Below, piece after piece: positions 1 to 8,259 of a stretch of 64,000 nt of DNA (positions are counted from its first letter, which is position 1; the number at the start of each line of letters is the position of its first letter). A program made the translations under genes and the position numbers. Origin of the DNA: Glaciecola sp049650345 (GTDB lineage: Bacteria > Pseudomonadota > Gammaproteobacteria > Enterobacterales > Alteromonadaceae); assembly GCA_049650345.1 (NCBI GenBank), contig JBARZY010000044.1, forward strand, positions 1 through 64,000, read 5' to 3'. A model generated the notes under the pieces. That model had not been told where the DNA came from. It did no database searches and saw only the letters and a program-made list of their open reading frames with translations.

Positions 1-1
1 T

Positions 2-49
2 ATATCTAATTACAGAGTCGATTATGATCGTCGGCCTAGTAGTAAATAG
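2..49 (+). CDS. possible 3' end of a gene cut by the window edge
   Basis: One frame entering from the left edge is open for 15 codons, reads protein-like (ending DYDRRPSSK) and stops at TAG 47-49. The other two forward frames stop within the first ten bases. The same frame stays open after the TAG until a TAA at 122-124. This is too short to identify and may be chance. The rest of the stretch up to the chemoreceptor at 279 is AT-rich and I see no other gene in it. Confidence 0.2.
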   Translation: MSNYRVDYDRRPSSK

Positions 50-278
50 CGTATCGAGGGAGAAACTAAAGAACAACAAATAAATATACGTGAAACCACC
101 GGTTTTCCTATTAAAAATGCGTAAAAAGTTAAGCTTATTCAGCAATTATGAGTAGGTTACCATGTTTTAATAAATATTCAATTAAAATGTATAAATATTC
201 ATAAAAGTGTCATGTTTGCTACAGCGTTAACTGCCGCTAAAATTATTTAGCTTATTGGTGGAGACAAGTAGTATTGCA

Positions 279-1847
279 ATGCCTCAAGAAACCTTCAATT
301 TGGTCGATATGTGGATGATATATCATCTTCGCCAAATTGAGGTTGCTATGCAGGCGGTAAACACATTACTCCACACTGAAATAGTAAAAAATCACCGTGT
401 ATTTGCCGGTGTGTTGATAGCCCAGTGGGTGCTTGCACTGGTAATCGGGTTCATTACCGACACTCTAATTATGGGGGCATTGCTTGGGTTGCTCATTATC
501 GCAGTGCCAATATATCTTGGCATGAGCCAAGCGCAGTCAACCCTTAGTAAACACACCGTTGCTATTGGCGCTCAATTAATGGCTGCATTGCACATTCAGC
601 AAACGATGGGAATGACAGAGATGCATTTCCAAGTGTTTGTATTATTGGCATTTTTGACTATTTTTAGAGATTGGCGAGTAATTATAACTGGCACTGCAGT
701 GGTTGCTGTACACCACGTGATTGGTTTTGTTTCTCAGTCGATGGATGGAAGCATCATTGTTTTTGAAACCGGGCGTGTATCATTTGTTATTTTAGTTATC
801 CACGCTGCATTTGCTGTTATTGAATGTGCGGTATTAGCGGCAATGGTGAAAACTAGCAGCAAAGAACACAAAGTCGCACAGGAATTAACGAATTCAGTTA
901 AACGGATCATGAATGCCGATGGGACGGTTAACCTATCAGACAGTAATATACCCACTGATGCCGACTTGGCCGACCTTAGCAATTTATTGCGAGCAGTTAA
1001 AAATTTAGCTGAACAGTCTGGACGGGTAAGCGGTCACTTAACCTCGGTTGCTGGTAAGGTGCAACAGGCATCTATTGAGCTAGACGCTACCGTTGATGAT
1101 CAAAACAACCAAGTTACGACCATCTCTGAATCAATGCGAAACATTGTAGATAGTATTCACGCGGTAGCCGATTTATCAAAAAATGCGCATGGCATTGCTG
1201 ATAATGCGAAAAATAGCACTCAAGAAACGCGTGATTCGATAAATGACAGTCAAACAAACATTGCGCAATTAAAAAGTACTTTGCAAACAACGTCCGAGGC
1301 AATAAGTGATTTGAGCTTTAAGTGTCAAAATATCTCGGAAGTGATGCAAAGCATTAAATCAGTAGCAGAGCAAACTAATTTATTAGCGCTCAATGCTGCT
1401 ATTGAGTCTGCGAGAGCCGGTGAACATGGTCGTGGCTTTGCTGTGGTAGCCGATGAGGTAAGAAACTTAGCGATAAAGTCGAAAGAAAGCGCAGAAGAAA
1501 TTGAGAAAATAACTTCTTTACTGACTGAAAGTGCAAACCACTCAGTGACCAATATGAACAATTGCGTTGATGTAGTGGAGTTGGCGGTTGCCTCTTCTGA
1601 GTCTGCTACGGTAAATATGGGTGATGTGTTTTCCAGTATTGAGCAAGTTAATCAGAATGTTACCGATGTAGCAACCTCTGCAACTGAACAAGCAAAAGCG
1701 TCAGAGTCGATCAGTGAATCAACTGATCATCTCAACTCCCTCTTTGTTAACGAACGCCAACAAGTTGTTGATTTACAAAACGACGTATCAGAGTTAAAAG
1801 AGTTATCTGACGAACTTGAAGAACAACTTCGTCGATTTAAAATGTAG
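279..1847 (+). CDS. methyl-accepting chemotaxis protein (membrane chemoreceptor)
   Basis: This is a transducer that would relay a ligand or membrane signal to the CheA-CheW kinase complex. The N-terminal 200 residues hold several hydrophobic helices with short loops and no large periplasmic sensor, so sensing is probably within or close to the membrane. The C-terminal half is a long coiled coil with the highly conserved signalling tip near residue 375 (NLLALNAAIESARAGE, then GRGFAVVADEVRNLA). There is no recognisable C-terminal CheR-binding pentapeptide; the protein ends LRRFKM. In-frame TTG (255) and GTG (258) codons lie upstream; I chose ATG 279, preceded by GGAG about 15 bases away, so the start is not certain. 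It is monocistronic or loosely linked to the next gene, 28 bases on. Confidence 0.9.
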   Translation: MPQETFNLVDMWMIYHLRQIEVAMQAVNTLLHTEIVKNHRVFAGVLIAQWVLALVIGFITDTLIMGALLGLLIIAVPIYLGMSQAQSTLSKHTVAIGAQLMAALHIQQTMGMTEMHFQVFVLLAFLTIFRDWRVIITGTAVVAVHHVIGFVSQSMDGSIIVFETGRVSFVILVIHAAFAVIECAVLAAMVKTSSKEHKVAQELTNSVKRIMNADGTVNLSDSNIPTDADLADLSNLLRAVKNLAEQSGRVSGHLTSVAGKVQQASIELDATVDDQNNQVTTISESMRNIVDSIHAVADLSKNAHGIADNAKNSTQETRDSINDSQTNIAQLKSTLQTTSEAISDLSFKCQNISEVMQSIKSVAEQTNLLALNAAIESARAGEHGRGFAVVADEVRNLAIKSKESAEEIEKITSLLTESANHSVTNMNNCVDVVELAVASSESATVNMGDVFSSIEQVNQNVTDVATSATEQAKASESISESTDHLNSLFVNERQQVVDLQNDVSELKELSDELEEQLRRFKM

Positions 1848-1875
1848 TCGATTAACCGTTATCCCATAGGTAATT

Positions 1876-2451
1876 ATGATCACACACAGTACTGTAAAGA
1901 AGCCGCTTAAACGTATTGGTTACTTGATTATAGGTGTTTGGTTTATTGCCTGTTCGGCCTTAATTACTTGGTATAGCACATCAAATAAAAACGAATTTGA
2001 CCCTAATATGCAGTTGTCTCAAGCGATAATGGATATGTCTTTTGAACAAACATTTTCTCAGTTATTGATTACAGTCAAGCCAGAGCAAACTGGTAATGCA
2101 CGTATTATCCATTTTACCCAGGGCGACTGTTATTGTGAATGGCTTGCAGAACCTCACCAAAACAAGCTTGATGAATGGGCCTTGAAGCACGAGTTTAACG
2201 CTATTTATATTGACCTAAAGGATTTTCCGCAATTACAACAATATATTCCTTCTACGCCTGCAATTGCGGCTATTGACGACAACAATCAGCTGATTTATTT
2301 AGGTCCTTACTCACGCGGAAGTGGCTGCTTTAGTCAATCTGGTGAGGTTGACATACAGTTAAACAATTATCTCATGATGAAACAAACAAACAAACTTGGT
2401 ATTAATGCATTAATTGATACCGACGCTTCGGGCTGTTATTGCAATACGTAG
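1876..2451 (+). CDS. membrane-anchored thioredoxin-like protein, DUF6436-like
   Basis: A 191-residue protein with one N-terminal membrane helix (about residues 14-32) followed by a domain facing the periplasm. After a beta-strand (RIIHFTQGD) comes a Cys-x-Cys pair (CYCEW), and later a TPAIAAID segment like the cis-proline loop of thioredoxin folds. A second CYC pair sits at the extreme C-terminus. The family resembles DUF6436, which has no settled function; a redox role is inferred from the fold-like motifs. AGGTAATT precedes ATG 1876. It converges on the next gene with only 9 bases between the stop codons. Confidence 0.65.
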   Translation: MITHSTVKKPLKRIGYLIIGVWFIACSALITWYSTSNKNEFDPNMQLSQAIMDMSFEQTFSQLLITVKPEQTGNARIIHFTQGDCYCEWLAEPHQNKLDEWALKHEFNAIYIDLKDFPQLQQYIPSTPAIAAIDDNNQLIYLGPYSRGSGCFSQSGEVDIQLNNYLMMKQTNKLGINALIDTDASGCYCNT

Positions 2452-2460
2452 TGGCGTTCT

Positions 2461-3486
2461 TTATTGGCAATCTATAGGCGGCGCTAACGATACCGACGGG
2501 TCAATAACACGGGTGAATATTAAGCCAAGCTTGCTTATATCAGGGCGTTCTGAATAGCGCTCATAGCTGCCTAGCTGCCATGCATTGTTAGCATACGCGC
2601 CTATTTCAAAGTTAAACACATAACTGCATTCTATACCCATTCTAAGATCAGATAGAACCAAGGTATTGTTGATTGCATGGATTTTGTAATAGCCCTTGGT
2701 GAACCAAATTAAGCGAGCAACTTCCCAGCTATCTTGTATGCTTTTTACAGAGTTGATATCACTTTTGTAGGGTGTAAATGAAACCTCATTACTGGCGTCA
2801 AAAATTGACGCGTATCCCTCATAATACTGGTCATTTTGCATTACAACAATGCGCCATAACAAGGTAGTAAAAGGCGCTGGGGTGCTTAAAAACTTCTCAT
2901 ATTCAATGCTTTTTGCGTGCAATGCACTTTCTACTTTTTGGTCGATATATACTTTCGCGACTAAACTCCAAGCGATATAGATACTACTTATTACTAGACC
3001 GAGAGTATTAGATTTCATTGATATAGCTGCTTTTTTAAAAAACACGCAAGCGCCCGTTAAACCAAGCAGTAAAGGTAGGGTGTAAAGCGGGTCAATGATA
3101 AATAAGTTGGAAACACCAAAGGGATATTCGGTAAGAGGCCACAGCAGTTGCGTACCGTATACAGTGAAACTGTCGAGTAAGGCATGGGTTGATAAACACA
3201 AATACACCATTATTGCGCATTTTATTCGATAGGATGCTGTTTTTCGGTCAAACTTCATCAATAGCCAGGTAATAAAAGGCGTAATGAGTAATTGCGTAAG
3301 TAACGAGTGACTGAAGCTTCTGTGGTAAGTAAAGGCTTCTATGCTGTTGTTATACGATAATAATACATCCAGATCGGGCAGGGTGCCCATCACGGCGCCG
3401 TATATCATTGCGCGCTTACCAACTTTATTGCCTAATACGGCGTATCCAACAGCACTGCCAAGCGCAATTTGAGTGATTGAGTCCAT
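2461..3486 (-). CDS. membrane-bound metal-dependent hydrolase, YdjM/DUF457 family
   Basis: The N-terminus carries the family signature: MDSITQIALGSAVG, then a Gly-rich turn, LPDLDVL, and HRSFSHSLL near residues 54-62. The Asp and His residues there are the presumed metal ligands. Several membrane helices follow (roughly residues 65-175), then a C-terminal extramembrane region of about 150 residues, longer than in E. coli YdjM. The family is annotated as inner-membrane metal-dependent hydrolase, but its substrate is unknown. No strong ribosome-binding site is visible before ATG 3486. It ends 9 bases from the convergent DUF6436-like gene. Confidence 0.85.
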   Translation of the reverse strand: MDSITQIALGSAVGYAVLGNKVGKRAMIYGAVMGTLPDLDVLLSYNNSIEAFTYHRSFSHSLLTQLLITPFITWLLMKFDRKTASYRIKCAIMVYLCLSTHALLDSFTVYGTQLLWPLTEYPFGVSNLFIIDPLYTLPLLLGLTGACVFFKKAAISMKSNTLGLVISSIYIAWSLVAKVYIDQKVESALHAKSIEYEKFLSTPAPFTTLLWRIVVMQNDQYYEGYASIFDASNEVSFTPYKSDINSVKSIQDSWEVARLIWFTKGYYKIHAINNTLVLSDLRMGIECSYVFNFEIGAYANNAWQLGSYERYSERPDISKLGLIFTRVIDPSVSLAPPIDCQ

Positions 3487-3560
3487 ATCTTACTACTATA
3501 TTTTTTATTACATACGCGGCAGTGTGAATTAAGCTCATATGCTGGTGTGTTTACGAAGAT

Positions 3561-3588
3561 AAAAAACCACCCTAATAAAAGGGTGGTG
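3561..3588 (-). terminator. Rho-independent terminator of the CpxP-like gene
   Basis: An 8-bp perfect stem (3566-3573 pairing with 3580-3587) with a 6-base loop is followed, in minus-strand sense, by a run of six T (complement of AAAAAA at 3561-3566). It lies about 60 bases past the stop of the minus-strand gene at 3649, the expected place for its terminator. Confidence 0.8.
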
Positions 3589-3648
3589 AAAAATGATATT
3601 TATAAAATATCAATTGGGACAGGTAATTAATAAGCCGGCGGTATATTG

Positions 3649-4440
3649 TTAAATTGCATCGGGCCTTCTGCGTTTGTCTTTCATTTTATTGCGTATTTTT
3701 TCTGCTAAGGCTTTTTGCTCATCGCTTAATACCGCGCCCTTGTTATACTTTTCTTCTGCTTTTATTAATGCAATTTGCAGCATAGTTGGCGCATACTCTT
3801 GATGTAAACTCAACCATGCATCTTCGTCAAATGTGCTTGCATGAATAATGGCACGCTCTGCATTTTTGAATGCTTGCATCTGAGGTTTTAGGGCCTCCAT
3901 TTTTTCTTTGCTAGCGGTTTTGATTGCCTTTAATTGAGATTTTTGTTCGTCGCTTAAATCTAATTTGCGGGAGATGCGTTTTGCCATTTTTTTGCGTTTG
4001 GACTTGTTTTTATCTGCGCGTTCTTCTCGGTCTTCAAATTTTGCGAGTACGATGGCTTGTTGTTCAGATGTAAGCAATTGAAATACTTGATGCTTAGATT
4101 TCGCTCTATTTAAATCCATCAGCGCGCGGTCTGGTTCTTGTGAAGACAGTATTTGCGTTGCCAAGGTCGCATCCCAAGTTGGCATGTTTAGCAAGGTAGT
4201 CATTTGGGCTTTAAAGGTGTCTTTGTTACCGGTATATACTTGGTTTTCGCTGCGTGTTTGTTGCAGTATTGTTTTAATGTCTTGTTTTTGTTGTTGGCTC
4301 AAATCTAAATCTTTAAACAGGTGCTTAGCTAAATGGTGATCGCCAGCGTGTGGCTTTGCCATAGTAGCCGGTATACTTGCAAGCGATAAACAGGTTACCG
4401 CTAAAAGCGTCATCACAGGTGTTTTTATGAATGTCTTCAT
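3649..4440 (-). CDS. CpxP/Spy-family periplasmic protein with two LTxxQ domains
   Basis: A predicted periplasmic chaperone or stress adaptor. The signal peptide is clear (MKTFIKTPVM, a hydrophobic core, then ATMAKPHAG). Four LTxxQ-like motifs occur as two pairs: LSQQQ and LTSEQ in the first half, LSDEQ and LSDEQ in the second. CpxP and Spy have one such pair in about 160 residues, so this 263-residue protein looks like a tandem duplication, joined by a very basic linker (KNKSKRKKMAKR). The start at 4440 has GAGG eight bases upstream, better than an ATG seven codons earlier. It is divergent from cpxR, as cpxP is in E. coli, which supports a Cpx role. Confidence 0.8.
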   Translation of the reverse strand: MKTFIKTPVMTLLAVTCLSLASIPATMAKPHAGDHHLAKHLFKDLDLSQQQKQDIKTILQQTRSENQVYTGNKDTFKAQMTTLLNMPTWDATLATQILSSQEPDRALMDLNRAKSKHQVFQLLTSEQQAIVLAKFEDREERADKNKSKRKKMAKRISRKLDLSDEQKSQLKAIKTASKEKMEALKPQMQAFKNAERAIIHASTFDEDAWLSLHQEYAPTMLQIALIKAEEKYNKGAVLSDEQKALAEKIRNKMKDKRRRPDAI

Positions 4441-4544
4441 GTCAATTTCCTCAATTATCACGATATATTGTTTGTTTAATTTGTTGGTTATTCAACGTAC
4501 AGTTATATAATAGAGGATTAAATGCAAAGTAACGCCAAGTGAAT

Positions 4545-4560
4545 GTAAAGCTTTTGTAAA
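4545..4560. promoter_or_regulatory. candidate CpxR binding site (GTAAA-N6-GTAAA)
   Basis: Two direct GTAAA repeats (4545-4549 and 4556-4560) separated by 6 bases lie in the 187-base divergent region between the CpxP-like gene and cpxR. The published E. coli CpxR consensus is two GTAAA half-sites separated by about five bases. The location suggests control of one or both divergent genes. Confidence 0.55.
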
Positions 4561-4627
4561 GATGCATTTTTACACGCCATAACTTATTAAACTGCTCATT
4601 AAACAACGGGTGACGACAGAAGTAGCC

Positions 4628-5320
4628 ATGAACAAACTATTAATCATTGATGATGATATTCCACTTACCGACTTACTCAGTGAGTATTTGAGTACACAGG
4701 GCTTTAGTGTGAGTGTAAATAATAACCCACTAGAAGGCATTCAAAGTGTGAAGCACTACAGTTATGATTTATTGTTACTTGACGTGATGATGCCAGAAAT
4801 GGACGGATTTGATGTGTTAAAAAGTATTCGGCAATTCTCAGCGATACCAGTGATCATGCTTACCGCAAAGGGCGATGATTTCGACAAAATACTGGGTTTA
4901 GAGTTGGGCGCCGATGATTATTTGGCTAAACCATTTAATCAACGTGAACTTGTAGCAAGAATAAAAGCGCTTATTCGTCGATTAAATTCAGAGCTGTCTT
5001 TTAGTAAGCCACAGAAGATCACCCTCCACAACATTGAGGCCAACGAAGCCAACCAAAGAGTTAAAGTGAAGCAACAAAGCGTTGACATGACAGGCACTGA
5101 ATTTATGCTATTGTGCCATTTAATGAAGCATGTGGGCCAACTGCAAAGTAAAGAAGCCTTAAGCCAAGCGGTGTTGAATCGAAAACTAAGCGCCTTTGAC
5201 CGCAGTTTAGACATGCACGTTAGCAATATACGTAAAAAGTTGGCTCAGCATGGCGTGAATGATGTTATTACTACGGTAAGAGGAAATGGCTACCTCATGC
5301 AGTACGAAGCAAGCGAATGA
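4628..5320 (+). CDS. cpxR: CpxR-like response regulator (OmpR/PhoB class)
   Basis: A two-component transcription regulator. The receiver domain (about 1-115) has the acidic pocket LLIIDDD, the phospho-acceptor Asp52 in LLLDVMMPEMDGF, the Thr of VIMLTAKGDD and the Lys of YLAKPF. The C-terminal winged helix (about 135-230) contains the typical LDMHVSNIRKKL recognition segment and TVRGNGYL. Assignment to CpxR rests on similarity plus the divergent CpxP-like gene and the downstream CpxA-like kinase. ATG 4628 is the family start; GTG 4610 is an alternative. The stop overlaps the cpxA start by four bases (ATGA). Confidence 0.88.
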   Translation: MNKLLIIDDDIPLTDLLSEYLSTQGFSVSVNNNPLEGIQSVKHYSYDLLLLDVMMPEMDGFDVLKSIRQFSAIPVIMLTAKGDDFDKILGLELGADDYLAKPFNQRELVARIKALIRRLNSELSFSKPQKITLHNIEANEANQRVKVKQQSVDMTGTEFMLLCHLMKHVGQLQSKEALSQAVLNRKLSAFDRSLDMHVSNIRKKLAQHGVNDVITTVRGNGYLMQYEASE

Positions 5321-6714
5321 TTAGGGTTACATTATTACGTAAAATAAACCCCAAAAATACCCTGTTTGGACGTATTTTCATGATGTTCTGGCTGTCGGTA
5401 TTTATTATGGTTGCAGGCGCATTTATTGTTGGCCGAATGGTGGGAGAAAGCTGGGAAGTTAGTGCCTCTAGCGAAGAGCAACTGCAACCGGCTCGAGACG
5501 TCGCATCGTTTTTACAAGCGCAAATTGAGCGTGAAAGAAACTTGAAACGCGTGCTTCGCAGAGCAAGTGCAAGGTTCAGAATGCAAATTATGGTATTTGA
5601 CGAGCAACGTCAACGTATGGAATATGGATTTCCACGGCCACTTATTTCACAAGAATCAAAGTTTATTTCACTGACAGAATCACACTCACCATTTTTAATA
5701 CGCACTGCCAACATAGAGTTTGTAGGCCCCATTGTTGTTACGCACGATAACGCCAATTACTTTATTTTTACAGGCCGTATGTTACGGCGAGAACAGCGCC
5801 CTACGGTAATTTTAGGGGCTGCGTTTGTTGTGTTTGTGGTTATTGGTACTTTAGCCTGTGTGGTGATAGCGTATTCCATTGCGAAACCCATTAAACGCTT
5901 GCGCGAGTTAAGCGATCAGTTTGCTACAGGAAATATAGAGCAACCCGATCAGGCACTTGCTGGTCGCAACGATGAACTTGGACAGTTGCATCAACATATG
6001 CATTCAATGGCTAGCAAACTGGCAAATAATGTTGAACAGCAAAAAGCGCTGATGGCAAATGTGTCCCATGAATTGCGTACACCATTAACCAGAATGCAAC
6101 TTGCTGTGGCGATGTTACCTGCAAATAGTGAACAAAATAATGTATACGCCAATAGAATAGAGAAAGAGATTGGTGTGATGGATACATTAATAGGGCAAAG
6201 TTTGCAGCTAGCAAAAATTGACCACCAGCGTGATGCACTATTAAATCAACGTGAACATGCCGCCTTATCGGAGTTGTTTGGGCCGATTATTGATGATCTA
6301 AAATTTGAAGCGCAGGCTTTGGGCAAAACAATAGAAATGGGCGAGTATGTGCCACTTAGTTTGTTTGTAAATAAAACCAGCTTTGCCAGTGCAATTGAAA
6401 ATGTGACGCGAAACGCGATTAAATATTGTAATCAAATGGTGTTAATACACTTTAGTGTTACTCATAAAAACGACGTTAAGTATGTTTGTATCAGTATTGA
6501 AGATGATGGTAATGGCTTATCAACATCGCAGATGGAACAGATATTTGAGCCTTTTTACAAAGTGCCTTTACAACAAAAAGTGGCGCACACTCAAAGCACT
6601 GGGTTAGGGCTGGCAATTGCGAAAGCCTCAATAGAGTTACATAAGGGCAATATAAAAGTATTGGCATCTAGTCAAGGTGGCCTTAATATGTTGCTTTATT
6701 TTCCAATAGTCTGA
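5317..6714 (+). CDS. cpxA: CpxA-like envelope-stress sensor histidine kinase
   Basis: An inner-membrane sensor kinase and the partner of the preceding regulator. The first helix is near residues 18-40, then a periplasmic sensor of about 120 residues, a second helix near 165-190, and HAMP (AKPIKRLRELSDQFATG). The H-box VSHELRTPLTRM has the phospho-accepting His at about 251. ATP-binding motifs follow: N-box (ENVTRNAIKYC), G1 (EDDGNGL), F-box (IFEPFYKV) and G2 (TGLGLAIAKA). Its length of 465 is close to E. coli CpxA (457). It is translationally coupled to cpxR by a four-base overlap. Confidence 0.88.
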   Translation: MIRVTLLRKINPKNTLFGRIFMMFWLSVFIMVAGAFIVGRMVGESWEVSASSEEQLQPARDVASFLQAQIERERNLKRVLRRASARFRMQIMVFDEQRQRMEYGFPRPLISQESKFISLTESHSPFLIRTANIEFVGPIVVTHDNANYFIFTGRMLRREQRPTVILGAAFVVFVVIGTLACVVIAYSIAKPIKRLRELSDQFATGNIEQPDQALAGRNDELGQLHQHMHSMASKLANNVEQQKALMANVSHELRTPLTRMQLAVAMLPANSEQNNVYANRIEKEIGVMDTLIGQSLQLAKIDHQRDALLNQREHAALSELFGPIIDDLKFEAQALGKTIEMGEYVPLSLFVNKTSFASAIENVTRNAIKYCNQMVLIHFSVTHKNDVKYVCISIEDDGNGLSTSQMEQIFEPFYKVPLQQKVAHTQSTGLGLAIAKASIELHKGNIKVLASSQGGLNMLLYFPIV

Positions 6715-6716
6715 GC

Positions 6717-7733
6717 ATGAATTACTACTTCCACCCTGAGTCAGCGTTGCAGCAATATCCAAAAGTAGATTACGAAGACTTCGTTGCGCAACACGCAATT
6801 GATGGGTATTGGCAACATGATCCGAATGTAAGCACTTACTATAAATTTTTACCATGTGAAAATTCATCTTCTTGCATAGTGATTTTTCCAGGACGTGCCG
6901 AAGCCATCGTTAAGTATCACGAGCTGCTGTATGAATTACATCAAAATGGTCATACCGTGTTTATCATTGATCATAGAGGCCAAGGCGGTTCGAGTCGTAT
7001 GCTTAAGAACAAGCATATAGGATACGTTGGCAATTTTGACGATTATGTAGAAGATGCTAAGCGTTGTATTGATAAAGTATTGATGCCATTGCTTGAATCA
7101 GATAACAAACAGTCTGAGCAATTTGCTAGTGCTGACGCAAAGCAAATGCAATTGTCATTGTTATGCCATTCTATGGGAGGAGCCATTGGTACATTATTCG
7201 TGCAACGTTACCCTCACATATTTACAAAGCTGGCGCTAAGTGCACCGATGTTTGGTATTCATATGCCGCTTCCTGAATACTGCGTAAAAGTAATTGTTAA
7301 AGCAAGTTTGGTGGTGCAAAAATTGTTTGCGAGACCCATCAGCTACTTTTGGGGACAGGGCGATTATCAGCCCTATCCATTTATTACCAATCGTTTAACT
7401 CACAGTGAAGCACGCTATAAAGTGTTTAGAGAAGTGATGTCTGCAAACCCCAACACCCAACTTGGCGGAATTAGCTTTAATTGGCTACTGCAGGCGATTA
7501 TTGCCATGCAAAAACTGCGAAAGCAAATCGGGATAATTAATATACCTGTGCTCGTATTCAGTGCTGAAGATGAAAAGATAGTTGATAATCGTATGTTACT
7601 CAAAACTGCCAAAAAATTGAGTAACGTACAAGTGGTTAGCGTTGCGAACGCCCAACATGAAATTTTGTTTGAGCAAGACTCGGCCAAGCACTTTGCGTTG
7701 ACGCGCATATTAGATTTTTTTGCTCGCCACTAA
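6717..7733 (+). CDS. PldB-like alpha/beta hydrolase (putative lysophospholipase)
   Basis: An alpha/beta-hydrolase with the PldB-type N-terminal block (FPGRAEAIVKYHELLYEL, then DHRGQGGSSR). The nucleophile elbow is CHSMGGA, in which the usual first Gly of GxSxG is Cys, with Ser near residue 150. The likely acid is in AEDEKIVD and the His in NAQHEILF near the end. There is no obvious signal peptide, suggesting a cytosolic or inner-membrane-facing enzyme acting on lysophospholipids. The ATG lies two bases after the cpxA stop, so it probably sits in the cpxRA transcript and may be stress-regulated (inference). Confidence 0.8.
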   Translation: MNYYFHPESALQQYPKVDYEDFVAQHAIDGYWQHDPNVSTYYKFLPCENSSSCIVIFPGRAEAIVKYHELLYELHQNGHTVFIIDHRGQGGSSRMLKNKHIGYVGNFDDYVEDAKRCIDKVLMPLLESDNKQSEQFASADAKQMQLSLLCHSMGGAIGTLFVQRYPHIFTKLALSAPMFGIHMPLPEYCVKVIVKASLVVQKLFARPISYFWGQGDYQPYPFITNRLTHSEARYKVFREVMSANPNTQLGGISFNWLLQAIIAMQKLRKQIGIINIPVLVFSAEDEKIVDNRMLLKTAKKLSNVQVVSVANAQHEILFEQDSAKHFALTRILDFFARH

Positions 7734-7786
7734 TGATGCAATCATTGCTATACTGCTGCGCAGTTTATTAATTCAAAGGTTTTTCT

Positions 7787-8251
7787 ATGCTTGATGTTGT
7801 GTTGTTTGAACCAGAAATACCGCCTAATACTGGCAATATTATTCGTTTGTGCGCCAATACAGGCTACAGTTTGCATTTAATTGAGCCCCTCGGGTTTGAT
7901 TGGGATGAGAAAAAAGTGCGCAGAGCCGGTCTTGATTATCATGAGTTTGCTAATACCCAACGTTATCCAAATTTGGAGGCATATTTGAGTACGCGCCAAC
8001 CCAAACGTGTATTCGCTTGCACGACTAAAGGCACTGTGTATCACCACGAAGCACAATATGAACAGGGTGATGCATTGTTGTTCGGCCCTGAAACCAGAGG
8101 GCTACCGGCAGAAGTGATTGAATCGTTACCACCTGAGTGCAGAGTACGCATTCCTATGGCGGCAAATAGTCGCAGTATGAATTTGTCAAATGCTGTGGCG
8201 GTATTTGTGTATGAGTCGTGGCGTCAGTTAGGGTTTACTAACGCTTGTTAG
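7787..8251 (+). CDS. trmL: tRNA (cytidine(34)/uridine(34)-2'-O)-methyltransferase TrmL
   Basis: A SPOUT-class methyltransferase that 2'-O-methylates the wobble nucleotide of tRNA-Leu isoacceptors. The whole 154-residue chain matches TrmL (YibK): N-terminal FEPEIPPNTGNIIRLCANTG, central LLFGPETRGLP, and the C-terminal knot segment RIPMAANSRSMNLSNAVAVF that binds AdoMet. The length is normal (157 in E. coli). It ends 8 bases from the stop of gpsA on the other strand. Confidence 0.95.
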   Translation: MLDVVLFEPEIPPNTGNIIRLCANTGYSLHLIEPLGFDWDEKKVRRAGLDYHEFANTQRYPNLEAYLSTRQPKRVFACTTKGTVYHHEAQYEQGDALLFGPETRGLPAEVIESLPPECRVRIPMAANSRSMNLSNAVAVFVYESWRQLGFTNAC

Positions 8252-8259
8252 GTATTACT

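Noticed and set aside
210..240. Possible sigma-28 (flagellar) promoter before the chemoreceptor: TCATGTTT and GCCGCTAA
   Set aside because: The two half-sites are 15 bases apart instead of about 11 and the -35 has two mismatches. Spacing makes a real sigma-28 promoter unlikely.
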